Shown here piece by piece: positions 37,714 through 46,412 of a stretch of DNA of 64,000 bases (its first letter is position 1; each line of letters opens with the position of its first letter). A program made the position numbers and the translations under genes. The stretch spans positions 947,170 through 1,011,169 of the forward strand of contig NZ_JACHYE010000001.1 of the NCBI RefSeq assembly GCF_014192645.1. The letters run 5' to 3'. A model generated the notes under the pieces. It was not told the DNA's origin. It ran no database searches and saw only the letters and a program-made list of their open reading frames with translations. This DNA is from Herbaspirillum sp. Sphag64 (GTDB taxonomy: Bacteria; Pseudomonadota; Gammaproteobacteria; Burkholderiales; Burkholderiaceae_D).

Positions 37714-39828
37714 ATGACCAGAAAAGAAAAACCTGAAGACACGACTATCCACACCGACATCAATCCAACTGCGGTCTACCTCAATCGCGAGCTGTCACAA
37801 CTGGCATTCAACCGGCGGGTCCTGGCGCAAGCGGAAAACAAACAGATTCCCTTGCTCGAGCGTCTGCGTTACCTGTGCATCTGCAGCAGCAACCTCGATG
37901 AATTCTTTGAAGTACGTATCGCTAGTTTGCTGGCCAACCGCATTGAAGGCGAACATCTCGACACACCAGAACTGCGCGCCGCGCTGGAGCGCACCAGTGT
38001 CGAGTGTCATCAGATCGTGGCGCGTCAGTATGAATTGCTGAACAAGGACATCCTGCCGCAGCTGGCCCATAAAGGCGTGCATCTGTTGCGCCATGAAGAC
38101 CGCAACGATGCGCAGCGCGCCTGGGTCAAACAATACTTTGAACAGAATGTACGCCCGTTATTGACCCCCATCGGGCTCGATCCGGCGCATCCGTTCCCGC
38201 AAGTGCTCAACAAGAGCCTGAATTTCATCATCGAACTGTCCGGCAAGGATGCTTTTGGACGCGGTACCGCGATTGCCATCGTCAAGGCACCACGCGTGCT
38301 GCCTCGCGTGATTCGCCTGCCTGACAATCTGTCTGACAAAAAGGGGGTGTCCTTCTGCCTGCTCTCTTCGGTCATTCATGCGCATATTCATGAATTGTTC
38401 ACCGGCCGCGAAGTGACCGCTTATTCGCAGTTCCGCGTCACCCGCAATAGCGATCTATGGGTCGATGAGGAAGAAGTCAAAAACCTGCGGCAAGCCTTGC
38501 AGACCGAGTTGCATAGTCGGCAATTTGGGGTTGGCGTGCGTCTGGAAGTGGCCAATAATTGCCCGGAGCATTTGTCACAGTTCTTGCTGACCCAGTTTGG
38601 CATTGAGCAGAACCGCCTCTATGCCGTCAAGGGGCCGGTCAATCTGGTGCGCCTGTCGGAGCTGGTAGATCTGGTGTCGGAGCCGACACTGCGCTTCTCG
38701 CCATTTGTGCAGAGCATGCCGCAATACCTGCAAAGCGAAAACATCTTCTCGGTGCTCAACAAGCGTGATGTCTTGCTGCATCATCCGTTTCAGTCATTTC
38801 AGCCGGTCGTGGATTTTATTCGCAGTGCGGCACAGGATCCGAGCGTGGTGGCGATCAAGCAAACTATCTACCGCACCGGGATGAACTCGGACCTGATGGA
38901 AGCACTGATCCATGCCGCACTACGCGGCAAGGAAGTGACCGTCGTAGTGGAACTGATGGCGCGCTTTGATGAAGAAGCCAACATCAACTGGGCCGTCAAG
39001 CTGGAGCAGGCAGGTGCACAGGTCGTCTATGGTGTGGTAGGCCTGAAGACCCATGCCAAGGTGGCGCTGGTGATCCGTCGCGAAGACAATGCCCTGCGCT
39101 TCTACGCTCACCTCGGCACCGGTAACTATCACCCGAATACCACCAAGTTCTACACCGACTTTGGCCTGCTGACCTCGCATCCGGAGTTGACGGCCGACGT
39201 CAATGAAGTTTTCATTCATCTGACTACGTTGACCAAGCCACGCACCATGCATCATCTGTGGCTAGCACCTTTTTCGCTGCAAAAGCAGATCATTAATGCC
39301 ATTCGCCGTGAGGCTCAGATCGCACGCGAAGGTCGGCCAGCGCGCATCATCGCCAAAATGAATGCGCTGCTCGATGAATCCGTGATTCGTGCGCTCTACG
39401 CGGCTTCGGCAGATGGCGTCAAGATTGACCTGATCGTACGCGGTGCCTGCGCCCTGCGCCCCGGCGTGGCAGGCCTGTCGGAAAATATTCGGGTCCGCTC
39501 CGTCATCGGCCGCTATCTGGAACATTCCCGTATCTACTACTTCCGTAACGACCTGGCGCACGACATCTATCTGTCGAGTGCAGACTGGATGAACCGCAAT
39601 CTGTTCCGTCGTATTGAAGTGGCCTTCCCGATTCTGGACAAGGCACTCAAGAAACGCATCATGAGTGAAGGCCTCGATCCTTACCTGAAAGACAATACCA
39701 ATGCCTGGCATCTCAATGCCGACGGTGTCTATGCACAGAAGAAGATCAACAGCCGCCAACAGGCATTCAGCGCCCAGCAATATCTGATGCAAACGCTCGG
39801 TGTTTCCATCCATCGCGGCGAGGAATGA
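37714..39828 (+). CDS. ppk: polyphosphate kinase 1
   Basis: PPK1 polymerises the gamma phosphate of ATP into polyphosphate. The 704-residue protein begins its N domain with YLNRELSQLAFNRRVLAQ. The phospho-histidine is His447 in LKTHAKVAL and the second essential histidine is His604 in YLEHSRIYYF. CSSNLDEFFEVR and SSADWMNRNLFRR are also conserved. GTG at 37693 and ATG at 37705 are alternative starts; ATG at 37714 has AGGA at a suitable distance. A Pho box lies upstream and sixA follows 29 bp downstream. Confidence 0.97.
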   Translation: MTRKEKPEDTTIHTDINPTAVYLNRELSQLAFNRRVLAQAENKQIPLLERLRYLCICSSNLDEFFEVRIASLLANRIEGEHLDTPELRAALERTSVECHQIVARQYELLNKDILPQLAHKGVHLLRHEDRNDAQRAWVKQYFEQNVRPLLTPIGLDPAHPFPQVLNKSLNFIIELSGKDAFGRGTAIAIVKAPRVLPRVIRLPDNLSDKKGVSFCLLSSVIHAHIHELFTGREVTAYSQFRVTRNSDLWVDEEEVKNLRQALQTELHSRQFGVGVRLEVANNCPEHLSQFLLTQFGIEQNRLYAVKGPVNLVRLSELVDLVSEPTLRFSPFVQSMPQYLQSENIFSVLNKRDVLLHHPFQSFQPVVDFIRSAAQDPSVVAIKQTIYRTGMNSDLMEALIHAALRGKEVTVVVELMARFDEEANINWAVKLEQAGAQVVYGVVGLKTHAKVALVIRREDNALRFYAHLGTGNYHPNTTKFYTDFGLLTSHPELTADVNEVFIHLTTLTKPRTMHHLWLAPFSLQKQIINAIRREAQIAREGRPARIIAKMNALLDESVIRALYAASADGVKIDLIVRGACALRPGVAGLSENIRVRSVIGRYLEHSRIYYFRNDLAHDIYLSSADWMNRNLFRRIEVAFPILDKALKKRIMSEGLDPYLKDNTNAWHLNADGVYAQKKINSRQQAFSAQQYLMQTLGVSIHRGEE

Positions 39829-39857
39829 CTCGCCCCGACAACCTGGAGGTGTGATTC

Positions 39858-40316
39858 ATGGAACTGATTTTGTGGCGTCACGCAGAAGCAGAAATCGGCG
39901 AGCCCGATGAGGGTCGCAAGCTCACTGCAAAGGGGCAGAAACAAGCCTGGAAAATGGCGGACTGGCTCGATCGTAATCTGCCCGAGAGTTGTCGCATTCT
40001 GGTCAGCCCTGCCGCTCGCACAGTAGAAACCGCTATCGCATTGAACCGGAAGTTCAGAATCCATGAAGATCTGGCGCCACACCGCAATGCTGCCGACCTG
40101 CTCGCAGCAGCGAACTGGCCGGATAGCCGTGAGCCGGTGCTGATCGTTGGCCACCAACCGACGTTGGGGCTGGTGGCAGCTCAATTGCTGAGTGGTCAGC
40201 CGCAGGAATGGTCGATACGCAAAGGCAATATATGGTGGATTGCCCAACGCGAACGTGGCGACATCACGACCAATTTTCTGCGTGCAGTGATGGCGCCGGA
40301 GTTGATAGGCAAATAA
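39858..40316 (+). CDS. sixA: phosphohistidine phosphatase SixA
   Basis: Small histidine-phosphatase-superfamily enzyme that removes phosphate from phosphohistidine in phosphotransfer proteins. The 152-residue protein has RHAEAE with catalytic His8, the SPAARTVET arginine motif and the second histidine in IVGHQPTLG. It follows ppk by 29 bp and probably shares its Pho-regulated transcript. In E. coli SixA acts on ArcB or the nitrogen PTS; its partner here is unknown. Confidence 0.92.
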   Translation: MELILWRHAEAEIGEPDEGRKLTAKGQKQAWKMADWLDRNLPESCRILVSPAARTVETAIALNRKFRIHEDLAPHRNAADLLAAANWPDSREPVLIVGHQPTLGLVAAQLLSGQPQEWSIRKGNIWWIAQRERGDITTNFLRAVMAPELIGK

Positions 40317-40342
40317 AAAAGGCGGTCAGGCCGCCTTTTTTA
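40315..40342. terminator. bidirectional terminator between sixA and MCP gene
   Basis: AAAAAGGCGG and CCGCCTTTTT form a stem over a 5-nt loop. It can act in both directions for the convergent sixA and receptor genes. Confidence 0.9.
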
Positions 40343-40383
40343 TTGTCTGGTTCTGGTTGTAGTTCCGACTCTAGCCATTGTCG

Positions 40384-42111
40384 TCAAAACTCTTCCCAGT
40401 TCTCCGCTTCGTGACGTGCGGGCAGATTCCTTGGTGCCTTGACTTCTGCAAGCGCATTGGGATTGACTGCGGCGCGGATTGCTAGGGTCGGCGCTGCGAT
40501 TGATGCTGCTACTGGTGTCTCAATTTGCCGCTTCTGACGCATGCTCACCGTATGCAGAGAAATATCTGTCTGATCGATCTTGAATACGGCAACCGTACGC
40601 GCCAGCACCTCAGCCTGCTCCTGCAAGCTTTCAGCCGCAGCAGCAGCCTGCTCGACCAGCGCCGCATTCTGCTGCGTAATTTCATCAATTTGTGTAATCG
40701 CATGATTGACCTCGGCGATACCGGCGCTCTGCTCGTTACTGGCGGCGGTAATTTCGCCCATGATGTCTGCCACATGCTGCACCGAAGAGACGATCTCGTT
40801 CATGGTCAAGCCTGCTTCGTCGACCAGTCGACCACCCGCTTCCACCTTGCTGACAGAGTCGCTGATGAGGATCTTGATTTCCTTGGCGGCGGCAGCCGAA
40901 CGCTGCGCCAGTGCCCGCACTTCGGAGGCGACTACCGCAAAGCCACGTCCCTGCTCGCCGGCACGCGCCGCTTCAACCGCTGCATTAAGCGCCAGGATAT
41001 TGGTTTGAAACGCAATACCGTCAATTACACCGATGATATCGACGATCTTGCTGGAACTGCTCTTGATCGAACCCATGGTTTCCACCACATCAGCAACCAC
41101 CTTGCCACCTTTGAGCGCATGATCCGATGCCGATATCACCAATTGATTGGCCTGATGAGCATTATCGGCATTCTGCTTGACGGTGGAGGTAAGCTGCTCC
41201 ATCGAGCTGGCAGTCTCTTCCAGGCTGGACGCCTGAGATTCTGTGCGGTTGGAGAGGTCGGCATTGCCGTGCGCAATTTCTTCCGAGGCTTGTGCGATCA
41301 CGCTCGCGCTCTGCTTGATTTCCTGTACGGTACTTGCCAGTTTGCGCTGCATGCTATTGAGGGCATGCACCAGTTGCCCCGCTTCATCCTGGCTGGATTC
41401 AGTGATGTGCGTAGTCAGGTCACCGCTGGCAATGGTGTCAGTGATCTCGCCCGCACGTCTGAGCGACACGGTAATCCGCCGTCCAATTGAGCGCGTAAAG
41501 AAGGCACCCAATACCAGCGTTAATGCACCAATGGTGATCATGCTGATCTGGCCAATATGATAACTCCCCTGGAATGCCGAATAGGCCGAGGCCATATCTA
41601 CCTGCTGATAGGCTGCCAATGCAGCAACTGTGGCCATCCATTTCTCATACGCTGGTGCAAAATCGCCCTTGATCAGTTGACCGGCATCGAAGTAATTCCC
41701 TGCACCTACCAGTTCCCGTGCTTTCTCTACGATGGGAAATAACACCTTGCGCTCATTAATGGATGCTTGCAGCAAGGCATGCCCACGCTCAGTCACGGTG
41801 AGTTTCCCCAACTGATTCTCGGCATTGACATAGGCCTCAAGAATCTTGGCTAAATGCTGGTTTTCCTGTTGCCCCTCAGCTGCATCAGTCGGCGTTACCA
41901 CCTTACGCAAGGCCAGTGCCAGCGCGCTGCCAGACTCCCGCATGCTCATCGCGGTTGTCATGCTGCCGACTTTTTGATCAATGATGTAGGCGCTGCTGCT
42001 TTGCATTTCGCTCATGCGCCAAAGGCCGTTGAGCAGGATGGCGGCGGCACAAAGCAATACCAGAAAGAACGCTAGTGCCAGACGGCTGCTGATTTTCAAA
42101 TTGGTGCGCAT
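40384..42111 (-). CDS. methyl-accepting chemotaxis protein
   Basis: A 575-residue Tar-like chemoreceptor. Helix 1 lies at about 10-30, the sensor bundle (with [16 protein letters not shown]) at about 32-190, helix 2 at about 190-210, then HAMP and a signalling domain with the tip [20 protein letters not shown]. The last five residues are NWEEF, close to the NWETF CheR/CheB tether. ATG at 42111 yields a short basic N-terminus before helix 1. It is a close paralogue of the receptor at 27966-29726 in the signalling half, with an unrelated sensor half. Ligand unknown. Confidence 0.94.
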   Translation of the reverse strand: MRTNLKISSRLALAFFLVLLCAAAILLNGLWRMSEMQSSSAYIIDQKVGSMTTAMSMRESGSALALALRKVVTPTDAAEGQQENQHLAKILEAYVNAENQLGKLTVTERGHALLQASINERKVLFPIVEKARELVGAGNYFDAGQLIKGDFAPAYEKWMATVAALAAYQQVDMASAYSAFQGSYHIGQISMITIGALTLVLGAFFTRSIGRRITVSLRRAGEITDTIASGDLTTHITESSQDEAGQLVHALNSMQRKLASTVQEIKQSASVIAQASEEIAHGNADLSNRTESQASSLEETASSMEQLTSTVKQNADNAHQANQLVISASDHALKGGKVVADVVETMGSIKSSSSKIVDIIGVIDGIAFQTNILALNAAVEAARAGEQGRGFAVVASEVRALAQRSAAAAKEIKILISDSVSKVEAGGRLVDEAGLTMNEIVSSVQHVADIMGEITAASNEQSAGIAEVNHAITQIDEITQQNAALVEQAAAAAESLQEQAEVLARTVAVFKIDQTDISLHTVSMRQKRQIETPVAASIAAPTLAIRAAVNPNALAEVKAPRNLPARHEAENWEEF

Positions 42112-42586
42112 AGCGATGCAATTTCCTCTGAGTGAAATATCTTCCTGTTGAGTTGCTTGCAACATCATCAACAGAGTTGAACCGGGGTGGCGACTCCGGA
42201 CATTCGGAACTGAGGGCGCTGCAGAAATCGTGCCTGCATCAATGCAAGGCAGACAGTCACTGTGCGCTGTTGCTGATCTGACAATGCCAGGACTGACTCA
42301 CGATCGTCTCCACGCTTCTTATTATTTTTACGACAATACCTAGTTGCTGATTGCCCGCTCAATGAGGACGAAGCGCACCTGAAATTGCCAGACGCAACAT
42401 GGGGTGCCGTATCTTAGTCAAGCCACTGACACCGCGCCAATGCTTTGTACGCATGTATCTATTCTTTTTGTGCATAAAAAACACCGCAACAGCAAAGAAA
42501 GCAGAAAGAAAGGTAGAGAGGGGAAAGGAGGCGTGATGGACGCCATGTGTCCATCACCAGGTCGCACAAACTGTTTGTTGCGAAGA
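42112..42586. other. 475-bp gap between receptor and glycosyltransferase genes, no gene recognised
   Basis: Apart from the terminator-like hairpin at 42533-42557, I find no gene or clear regulatory site. The 64-codon and 97-codon open frames here are low in family-like features. The receptor promoter should lie here; I could not match a sigma28 promoter. Confidence 0.5.
42533..42557 (-). terminator. hairpin after the lipid operon, probable terminator
   Basis: A perfect 9-bp stem GTGATGGAC / GTCCATCAC with a 7-nt loop lies about 30 bp after the glycosyltransferase stop codon. On the minus strand it is followed by a long pyrimidine-rich tract rather than a clean T-run, so efficiency is uncertain. 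Confidence 0.6.
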
Positions 42587-43636
42587 TCAGCTTGATTCGT
42601 GCAATGCAGAACGCTCGTGTAGCCTCTCGGCGACACGATCCCGGGCATAGTGCAGATGCTGCAGGAACTGCTGGGTCGCAGCCTCCCAGGAAAAGCTGGT
42701 AGCGTAGACACGTACTGCTTCGCGATTCAATGCCAGCGCATCAATGCAGGCAGATCCCAGATCTTCATTGAGTACGCCAGCGATACCATTGGCAACAACA
42801 TCGATCGGACCTTCGACGGGATAGGCCGCGACCGGGACCCCGCACGCCATCGCTTCTACCAAGACCAGACCAAAGGTATCGGTGCGACTGGGGAAGACGA
42901 AGACGTCAGCGCAGTTGTAGTAAGCAGGCAATTCATCATGCCCCTTTGCCCCAAGAAAGCGTACCTTGGGATAGCGCTGCTCAAGCTCTTCCCGTTGCGG
43001 TCCATCGCCGATGACCCACTTGGCGCCCGGTAGCTCGAGCTTGAGAAAGGCTTCGATATTTTTTTCCACCGCCACGCGTCCAACGTAGAGAAACAAGGGG
43101 CGTTCGATGCAGGCATGATCTTCTGGTGCCGGCTTGAAGTGCGCAGTATCGACCCCTCGGCTCCACAGCACGACATTACGAAACCCATGTTCATCGAGTG
43201 ACGCCTTCATCTTCGGCGTCGGCACCATGATGGCTTTGGATGGGCCATGAAACCAGCGCATCAACCGATAGGTCAAGGCCTTCGGCAAGAGCTTGCGTGC
43301 ACTCAGATATTCCGGGAATCGGGTGTGATACGCGGTCGTGAACTCCAGCTTGTGACGCAGGCAATAACGACGTGCTGCCAAGCCCATTGGCCCTTCCGTA
43401 GCGATATGAATGCAGTCCGGCGCGAACGCATCCAGCGCCGCAGCAATCTTGGCATACGGCTTATAGGCCAGTCTGATTTCAGGGTAGGTTGGACAAGCAA
43501 AAGTGCGAAAATCACGCGGCGCCAGCATCAGCACTTCGTGCCCTTTGCCGCGCAGACATTGCTGGGTTGCCCGCAGGGTGTTGACGACGCCGTTGACTTG
43601 CGGCTCACCCGCGTCACTTACGATGGCAATGCGCAT
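42587..43636 (-). CDS. GT4 family glycosyltransferase (Agt-like, probable diacylglycerol glycosyltransferase)
   Basis: A 349-residue GT-B glycosyltransferase of family 4. The N-terminal acceptor domain begins MRIAIVSDAGEPQVNGVVNTL. The C-terminal nucleotide-sugar domain has FLYVGRVAVEKNIEAF and FPSRTDTFGLVLVEAMACGVPVAAY with the family glutamates. It overlaps the metallophosphoesterase gene by 19 bp. In phosphate-starved bacteria an Agt glycosyltransferase beside plcP adds sugar to diacylglycerol. I infer that role here from context; many annotators would call it a mannosyltransferase. Sugar specificity cannot be read from sequence. Confidence 0.75.
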   Translation of the reverse strand: MRIAIVSDAGEPQVNGVVNTLRATQQCLRGKGHEVLMLAPRDFRTFACPTYPEIRLAYKPYAKIAAALDAFAPDCIHIATEGPMGLAARRYCLRHKLEFTTAYHTRFPEYLSARKLLPKALTYRLMRWFHGPSKAIMVPTPKMKASLDEHGFRNVVLWSRGVDTAHFKPAPEDHACIERPLFLYVGRVAVEKNIEAFLKLELPGAKWVIGDGPQREELEQRYPKVRFLGAKGHDELPAYYNCADVFVFPSRTDTFGLVLVEAMACGVPVAAYPVEGPIDVVANGIAGVLNEDLGSACIDALALNREAVRVYATSFSWEAATQQFLQHLHYARDRVAERLHERSALHESS

Positions 43637-44478
43637 AAATCTTCTACTCCGGCTAACTTCGAGGCCTTCTTCAGTTGCATGATCTCGCCCCAGGTGACCA
43701 GCCGGAGTTCGCCCGAAGGCTCTTCAATCAATGCCGACAAACTCTCGACCCAGTCACCGTCGTTGCAGTAGGTAATACCGTTGATGTCGCGAATTTCCGG
43801 TTTGTGGATATGGCCGCAGATGACGCCATCAAGGCCTTTCTTGGCCGCTTCCGCTGCCAACGCATCCTCGAACGAGGTAATGTAGTTGACCGCGTTCTTG
43901 ACCTTGCCCTTGAGATATTGCGACAGCGACCAGTACGGCAGACCGGCACGTGCGCGCCAGCTGTTGAACCATTGATTGAACTTGAGAATCATGGTGTACA
44001 GATTATCGCCGACATAGGCCAGCCACTTGGCACAGGCAATCACACCATCGAAGCGATCACCGTGCAGTACGAGCATGCGCTTGCCATTGGCAGTGGTATG
44101 GATCAGTTCATCCCGGATTTTGATGCCGCCGAAATCGAGATCAATGAATTGGCGGATGACTTCATCGTGGTTACCAGGAACGAACACTACATTGGTACCC
44201 TTCTTGGCTTTCTTGAGCACCAGTTGCACCACATTGTTGTGACTTTGCTCCCAGTACCAGCGGCGCTTGAGTTGCCAGCCATCGATGATGTCACCGACCA
44301 GATACAAGGTATCAGACTCGGTCGCCCGCAAGAACTCCAGCAGCCGTTGTGCCTGGCAACCTGTGGTGCCGAGGTGGACGTCGGAAATCCAGATCGTCCT
44401 GAAGTGAAGTGGGTCGCGTTTCATTCCCAGATTGGTGTCGGCTACGGTGTTATCCAGAAACTGATCGCGCGGCTTCAT
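43618..44478 (-). CDS. calcineurin-like metallophosphoesterase, PlcP-like (LpxH superfamily)
   Basis: A 286-residue binuclear metal phosphoesterase. The metal motifs are complete: SDVHLG (Asp33, His35), GDIIDGW (Asp63), GNHDE (Asn103, His104), HGDRFD (His139) and GHIHKP (His223, His225). It is related to LpxH (UDP-2,3-diacylglucosamine diphosphatase) but longer, with the WYWEQSHNNVVQ insert. It sits between olsB and a GT4 gene, overlapping both. PlcP of Sinorhizobium and marine bacteria is such an LpxH-like enzyme and splits phospholipids to diacylglycerol under phosphate limitation; I favour that function over lipid A synthesis. Confidence 0.78.
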   Translation of the reverse strand: MKPRDQFLDNTVADTNLGMKRDPLHFRTIWISDVHLGTTGCQAQRLLEFLRATESDTLYLVGDIIDGWQLKRRWYWEQSHNNVVQLVLKKAKKGTNVVFVPGNHDEVIRQFIDLDFGGIKIRDELIHTTANGKRMLVLHGDRFDGVIACAKWLAYVGDNLYTMILKFNQWFNSWRARAGLPYWSLSQYLKGKVKNAVNYITSFEDALAAEAAKKGLDGVICGHIHKPEIRDINGITYCNDGDWVESLSALIEEPSGELRLVTWGEIMQLKKASKLAGVEDLCALPS

Positions 44479-45242
44479 GCTGTTCTCGCGTCTTTCAGAT
44501 AGTGACGGGCGTACCGGCTATCGAGCTTGGCTAATGGCAGCAGCAGGAAGAAGTCTGCCGAGTGAAAATCCGGATCCCAGGCTGGATCACCACAAACCCA
44601 GGCACCGCTGCGCAGGTAGCCGCGCAACAGCGGTGGTACTTGTGGATCACGTCCACCTTCCCGCGCATCAATCGGGAATGGCGTATGCGGCGTGACGCGA
44701 TAGTCAGGCGGCGCCATGTTGTTTTCACGGAATGCGTGGTACAGGGCTGCGGCGTTGTGACCACCATCAGCCAGACTGACACTGGCACATCCCATCAGAT
44801 AGTCGCAGCGTTCGCGACGCATGTAGTCGGCAATACCAGCCCACAACAGCATGATGACAGCACCACTGCGATATTCAGGATGGATGCAGGCACGACCGGC
44901 TTCGGCAATCACGTTGCGAATGTTGTCGAGGCGCGACAGATCGAATTCCTGCTCCGAGTAAAATTTACCCATACGGCGTGCGGCGTGCGGGCTCATGACC
45001 CGGTACGTACCAACCACGCTGAGGGTGTTGGTGTCGCGCACGATGAGATGGTCGCAATACTCGTCGAACTCATCTTTGTCGAGACCTTCCCCATTGGCCA
45101 GCGCCGAGAGATTCATCGATTCGATGAATACCTTGTAGCGCAGACGCTGCACTTCACGTACCTCTTCCGGCGTACTTGCCAGACTCAGGGTGAGCTTGGA
45201 GGAACTCTGGTTGGCATCGGCTGAATTGGTAAGCAGTCTCAT
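44475..45242 (-). CDS. olsB: L-ornithine N-alpha-acyltransferase OlsB-like
   Basis: A 255-residue GNAT-fold acyltransferase of the OlsB family, which joins a 3-hydroxyacyl-ACP to ornithine to make lyso-ornithine lipid. Family segments seen are EVREVQRLRYKVFIESMN, FDEYCDHLIVRD, VVGTYRVMSPHAARRMG, EAGRACIHPEYRSGAVI and YLMGCASVSLADGG. The ATG at 45242 follows AAGGACG. It overlaps the metallophosphoesterase start by 4 bp (ATGA). OlsA, the second acyltransferase, is not in the window. A degenerate Pho-type promoter lies just upstream. Confidence 0.85.
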   Translation of the reverse strand: MRLLTNSADANQSSSKLTLSLASTPEEVREVQRLRYKVFIESMNLSALANGEGLDKDEFDEYCDHLIVRDTNTLSVVGTYRVMSPHAARRMGKFYSEQEFDLSRLDNIRNVIAEAGRACIHPEYRSGAVIMLLWAGIADYMRRERCDYLMGCASVSLADGGHNAAALYHAFRENNMAPPDYRVTPHTPFPIDAREGGRDPQVPPLLRGYLRSGAWVCGDPAWDPDFHSADFFLLLPLAKLDSRYARHYLKDARTA

Positions 45243-45544
45243 GCATCGTCCTTAAAAGGTTCTCAACGATGCAGAGCGTAACTGTCGATTATTTCAGGCA
45301 AATGACATCTGGTGGTCCTTGACTGGATAGCAACACGGCGCGCAAACCCTTACCAATCGTGCACTGTAGAAATTTTCCCCGGCATCATCCTGCACTTGAC
45401 CCGGCGCAACGGAAGGCCGCTCTGGTACGTGTGACACTGTGTTTCTGCGAACTGGTAAAGTATTGCCTGACTGATCGCGCCAGACCAACCTGCAACATTG
45501 GCTGCGTCGGCATTAATAACCATCTTGCACCCTAAAGGAACGTC
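45243..45544. other. divergent olsB / bdhA intergenic region (302 bp)
   Basis: The region contains the candidate Pho-type promoter for olsB (45275-45308) and must contain the bdhA promoter. No gene is recognised. Confidence 0.6.
45275..45308 (-). promoter_or_regulatory. degenerate Pho box and -10 element of the olsB operon (candidate)
   Basis: On the minus strand ATGTCAT-TTGC-CTGAAAT (45291-45308) has one intact GTCAT half-site and a degenerate second half. Exactly 10 bp later comes TACGCT (45275-45280), the same spacing and a similar -10 to those at pstS and ppk. It lies 33 bp before the olsB start. The second half-site is weak, so this is tentative. Confidence 0.4.
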
Positions 45545-46327
45545 ATGTTACTTAAAGACAAAGTCGCCCTGATCACTGGATCTGCCAGCGGTATCGGCAA
45601 GGAAATTGCACTGGAATACGCCAAGGCTGGCGCCAAGGTTGTGATCGCCGATCTGGCACTGGCGGCAGCCCAGGCGACCGCCGATGAAATCATCAAGGCT
45701 GGTGGCAGCGCATTGGCAGTCGCCATGAATGTCACCGACGAAGCACAAGTAGAGCAGGGTATTGCCGATACGGTCGCCACCTTTGGCGGTATTGATGTCC
45801 TCATCAGTAATGCCGGCATCCAGATCATTGCACCGATAGTTGATAGCACACTGGAGAACTGGCGCAAGATGCTGGCAATCCATCTGGACGGCGCCTACCT
45901 GACCACGCGCGCTGCGATGCGCGCCATGATCAAGGGTGGCAAAGGTGGCTCCATCATTTACATGGGCTCGGTACACTCACATGAAGCCTCGCCGTTGAAG
46001 GCTCCGTATGTGACGGCCAAACATGGTCTGATTGGTCTGGCCAAAGTAGTGGCCAAGGAAGGTGCCAAAGACAAGATTCGCTCCAACGTGATCTGTCCCG
46101 GCTTTGTACGTACTCCGCTGGTCGAAAAACAGATTCCCGAACAGGCCCAGCAATTTGGTATCAGCGAAGACGACGTGATCAAGAAGATCATGCTCAAGGA
46201 TACCGTTGATGGTGAATTCACCACCACCGCCGACGTCGCGCAGACTGCGGTATTTCTGGCTGCGTTCCCGACCAATGCGCTGACTGGTCAATCCGTGGTG
46301 GTTAGCCACGGCTGGTTCATGCAGTAA
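45545..46327 (+). CDS. bdhA: 3-hydroxybutyrate dehydrogenase
   Basis: NAD-dependent short-chain dehydrogenase that oxidises 3-hydroxybutyrate to acetoacetate, typically in polyhydroxybutyrate turnover. The 260-residue protein has the cofactor loop TGSASGIG (11-18) and the NAG motif. The catalytic Ser, Tyr and Lys lie in [41 protein letters not shown] and the C-terminal SHGWFMQ are typical of this subfamily. AAAGGAA precedes the ATG. Confidence 0.94.
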   Translation: MLLKDKVALITGSASGIGKEIALEYAKAGAKVVIADLALAAAQATADEIIKAGGSALAVAMNVTDEAQVEQGIADTVATFGGIDVLISNAGIQIIAPIVDSTLENWRKMLAIHLDGAYLTTRAAMRAMIKGGKGGSIIYMGSVHSHEASPLKAPYVTAKHGLIGLAKVVAKEGAKDKIRSNVICPGFVRTPLVEKQIPEQAQQFGISEDDVIKKIMLKDTVDGEFTTTADVAQTAVFLAAFPTNALTGQSVVVSHGWFMQ

Positions 46328-46342
46328 AGCAGTCGTACCGCT

Positions 46343-46376
46343 TACCGTGATGCGCCGCTGGGCATGCATCACGGTA
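46343..46376. terminator. shared hairpin between convergent bdhA and puuD
   Basis: An 11-bp perfect inverted repeat (TACCGTGATGC / GCATCACGGTA) with a 12-nt loop fills the convergent gap. There is no T-run on either side, so it may act as a barrier or RNA-stabilising hairpin instead of a classical terminator. Confidence 0.5.
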
Positions 46377-46412
46377 GCGCCCCCTCATGACTTCCCTGCC
46401 TTTATTTCCAGA

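Noticed and set aside
43618-44478. Calling the metallophosphoesterase LpxH of lipid A synthesis.
   Set aside because: It shares the fold and metal motifs, but it is longer, overlaps olsB and a GT4 gene, and lies by the Pho regulon; PlcP-like phospholipase is the better inference, though LpxH is not formally excluded.
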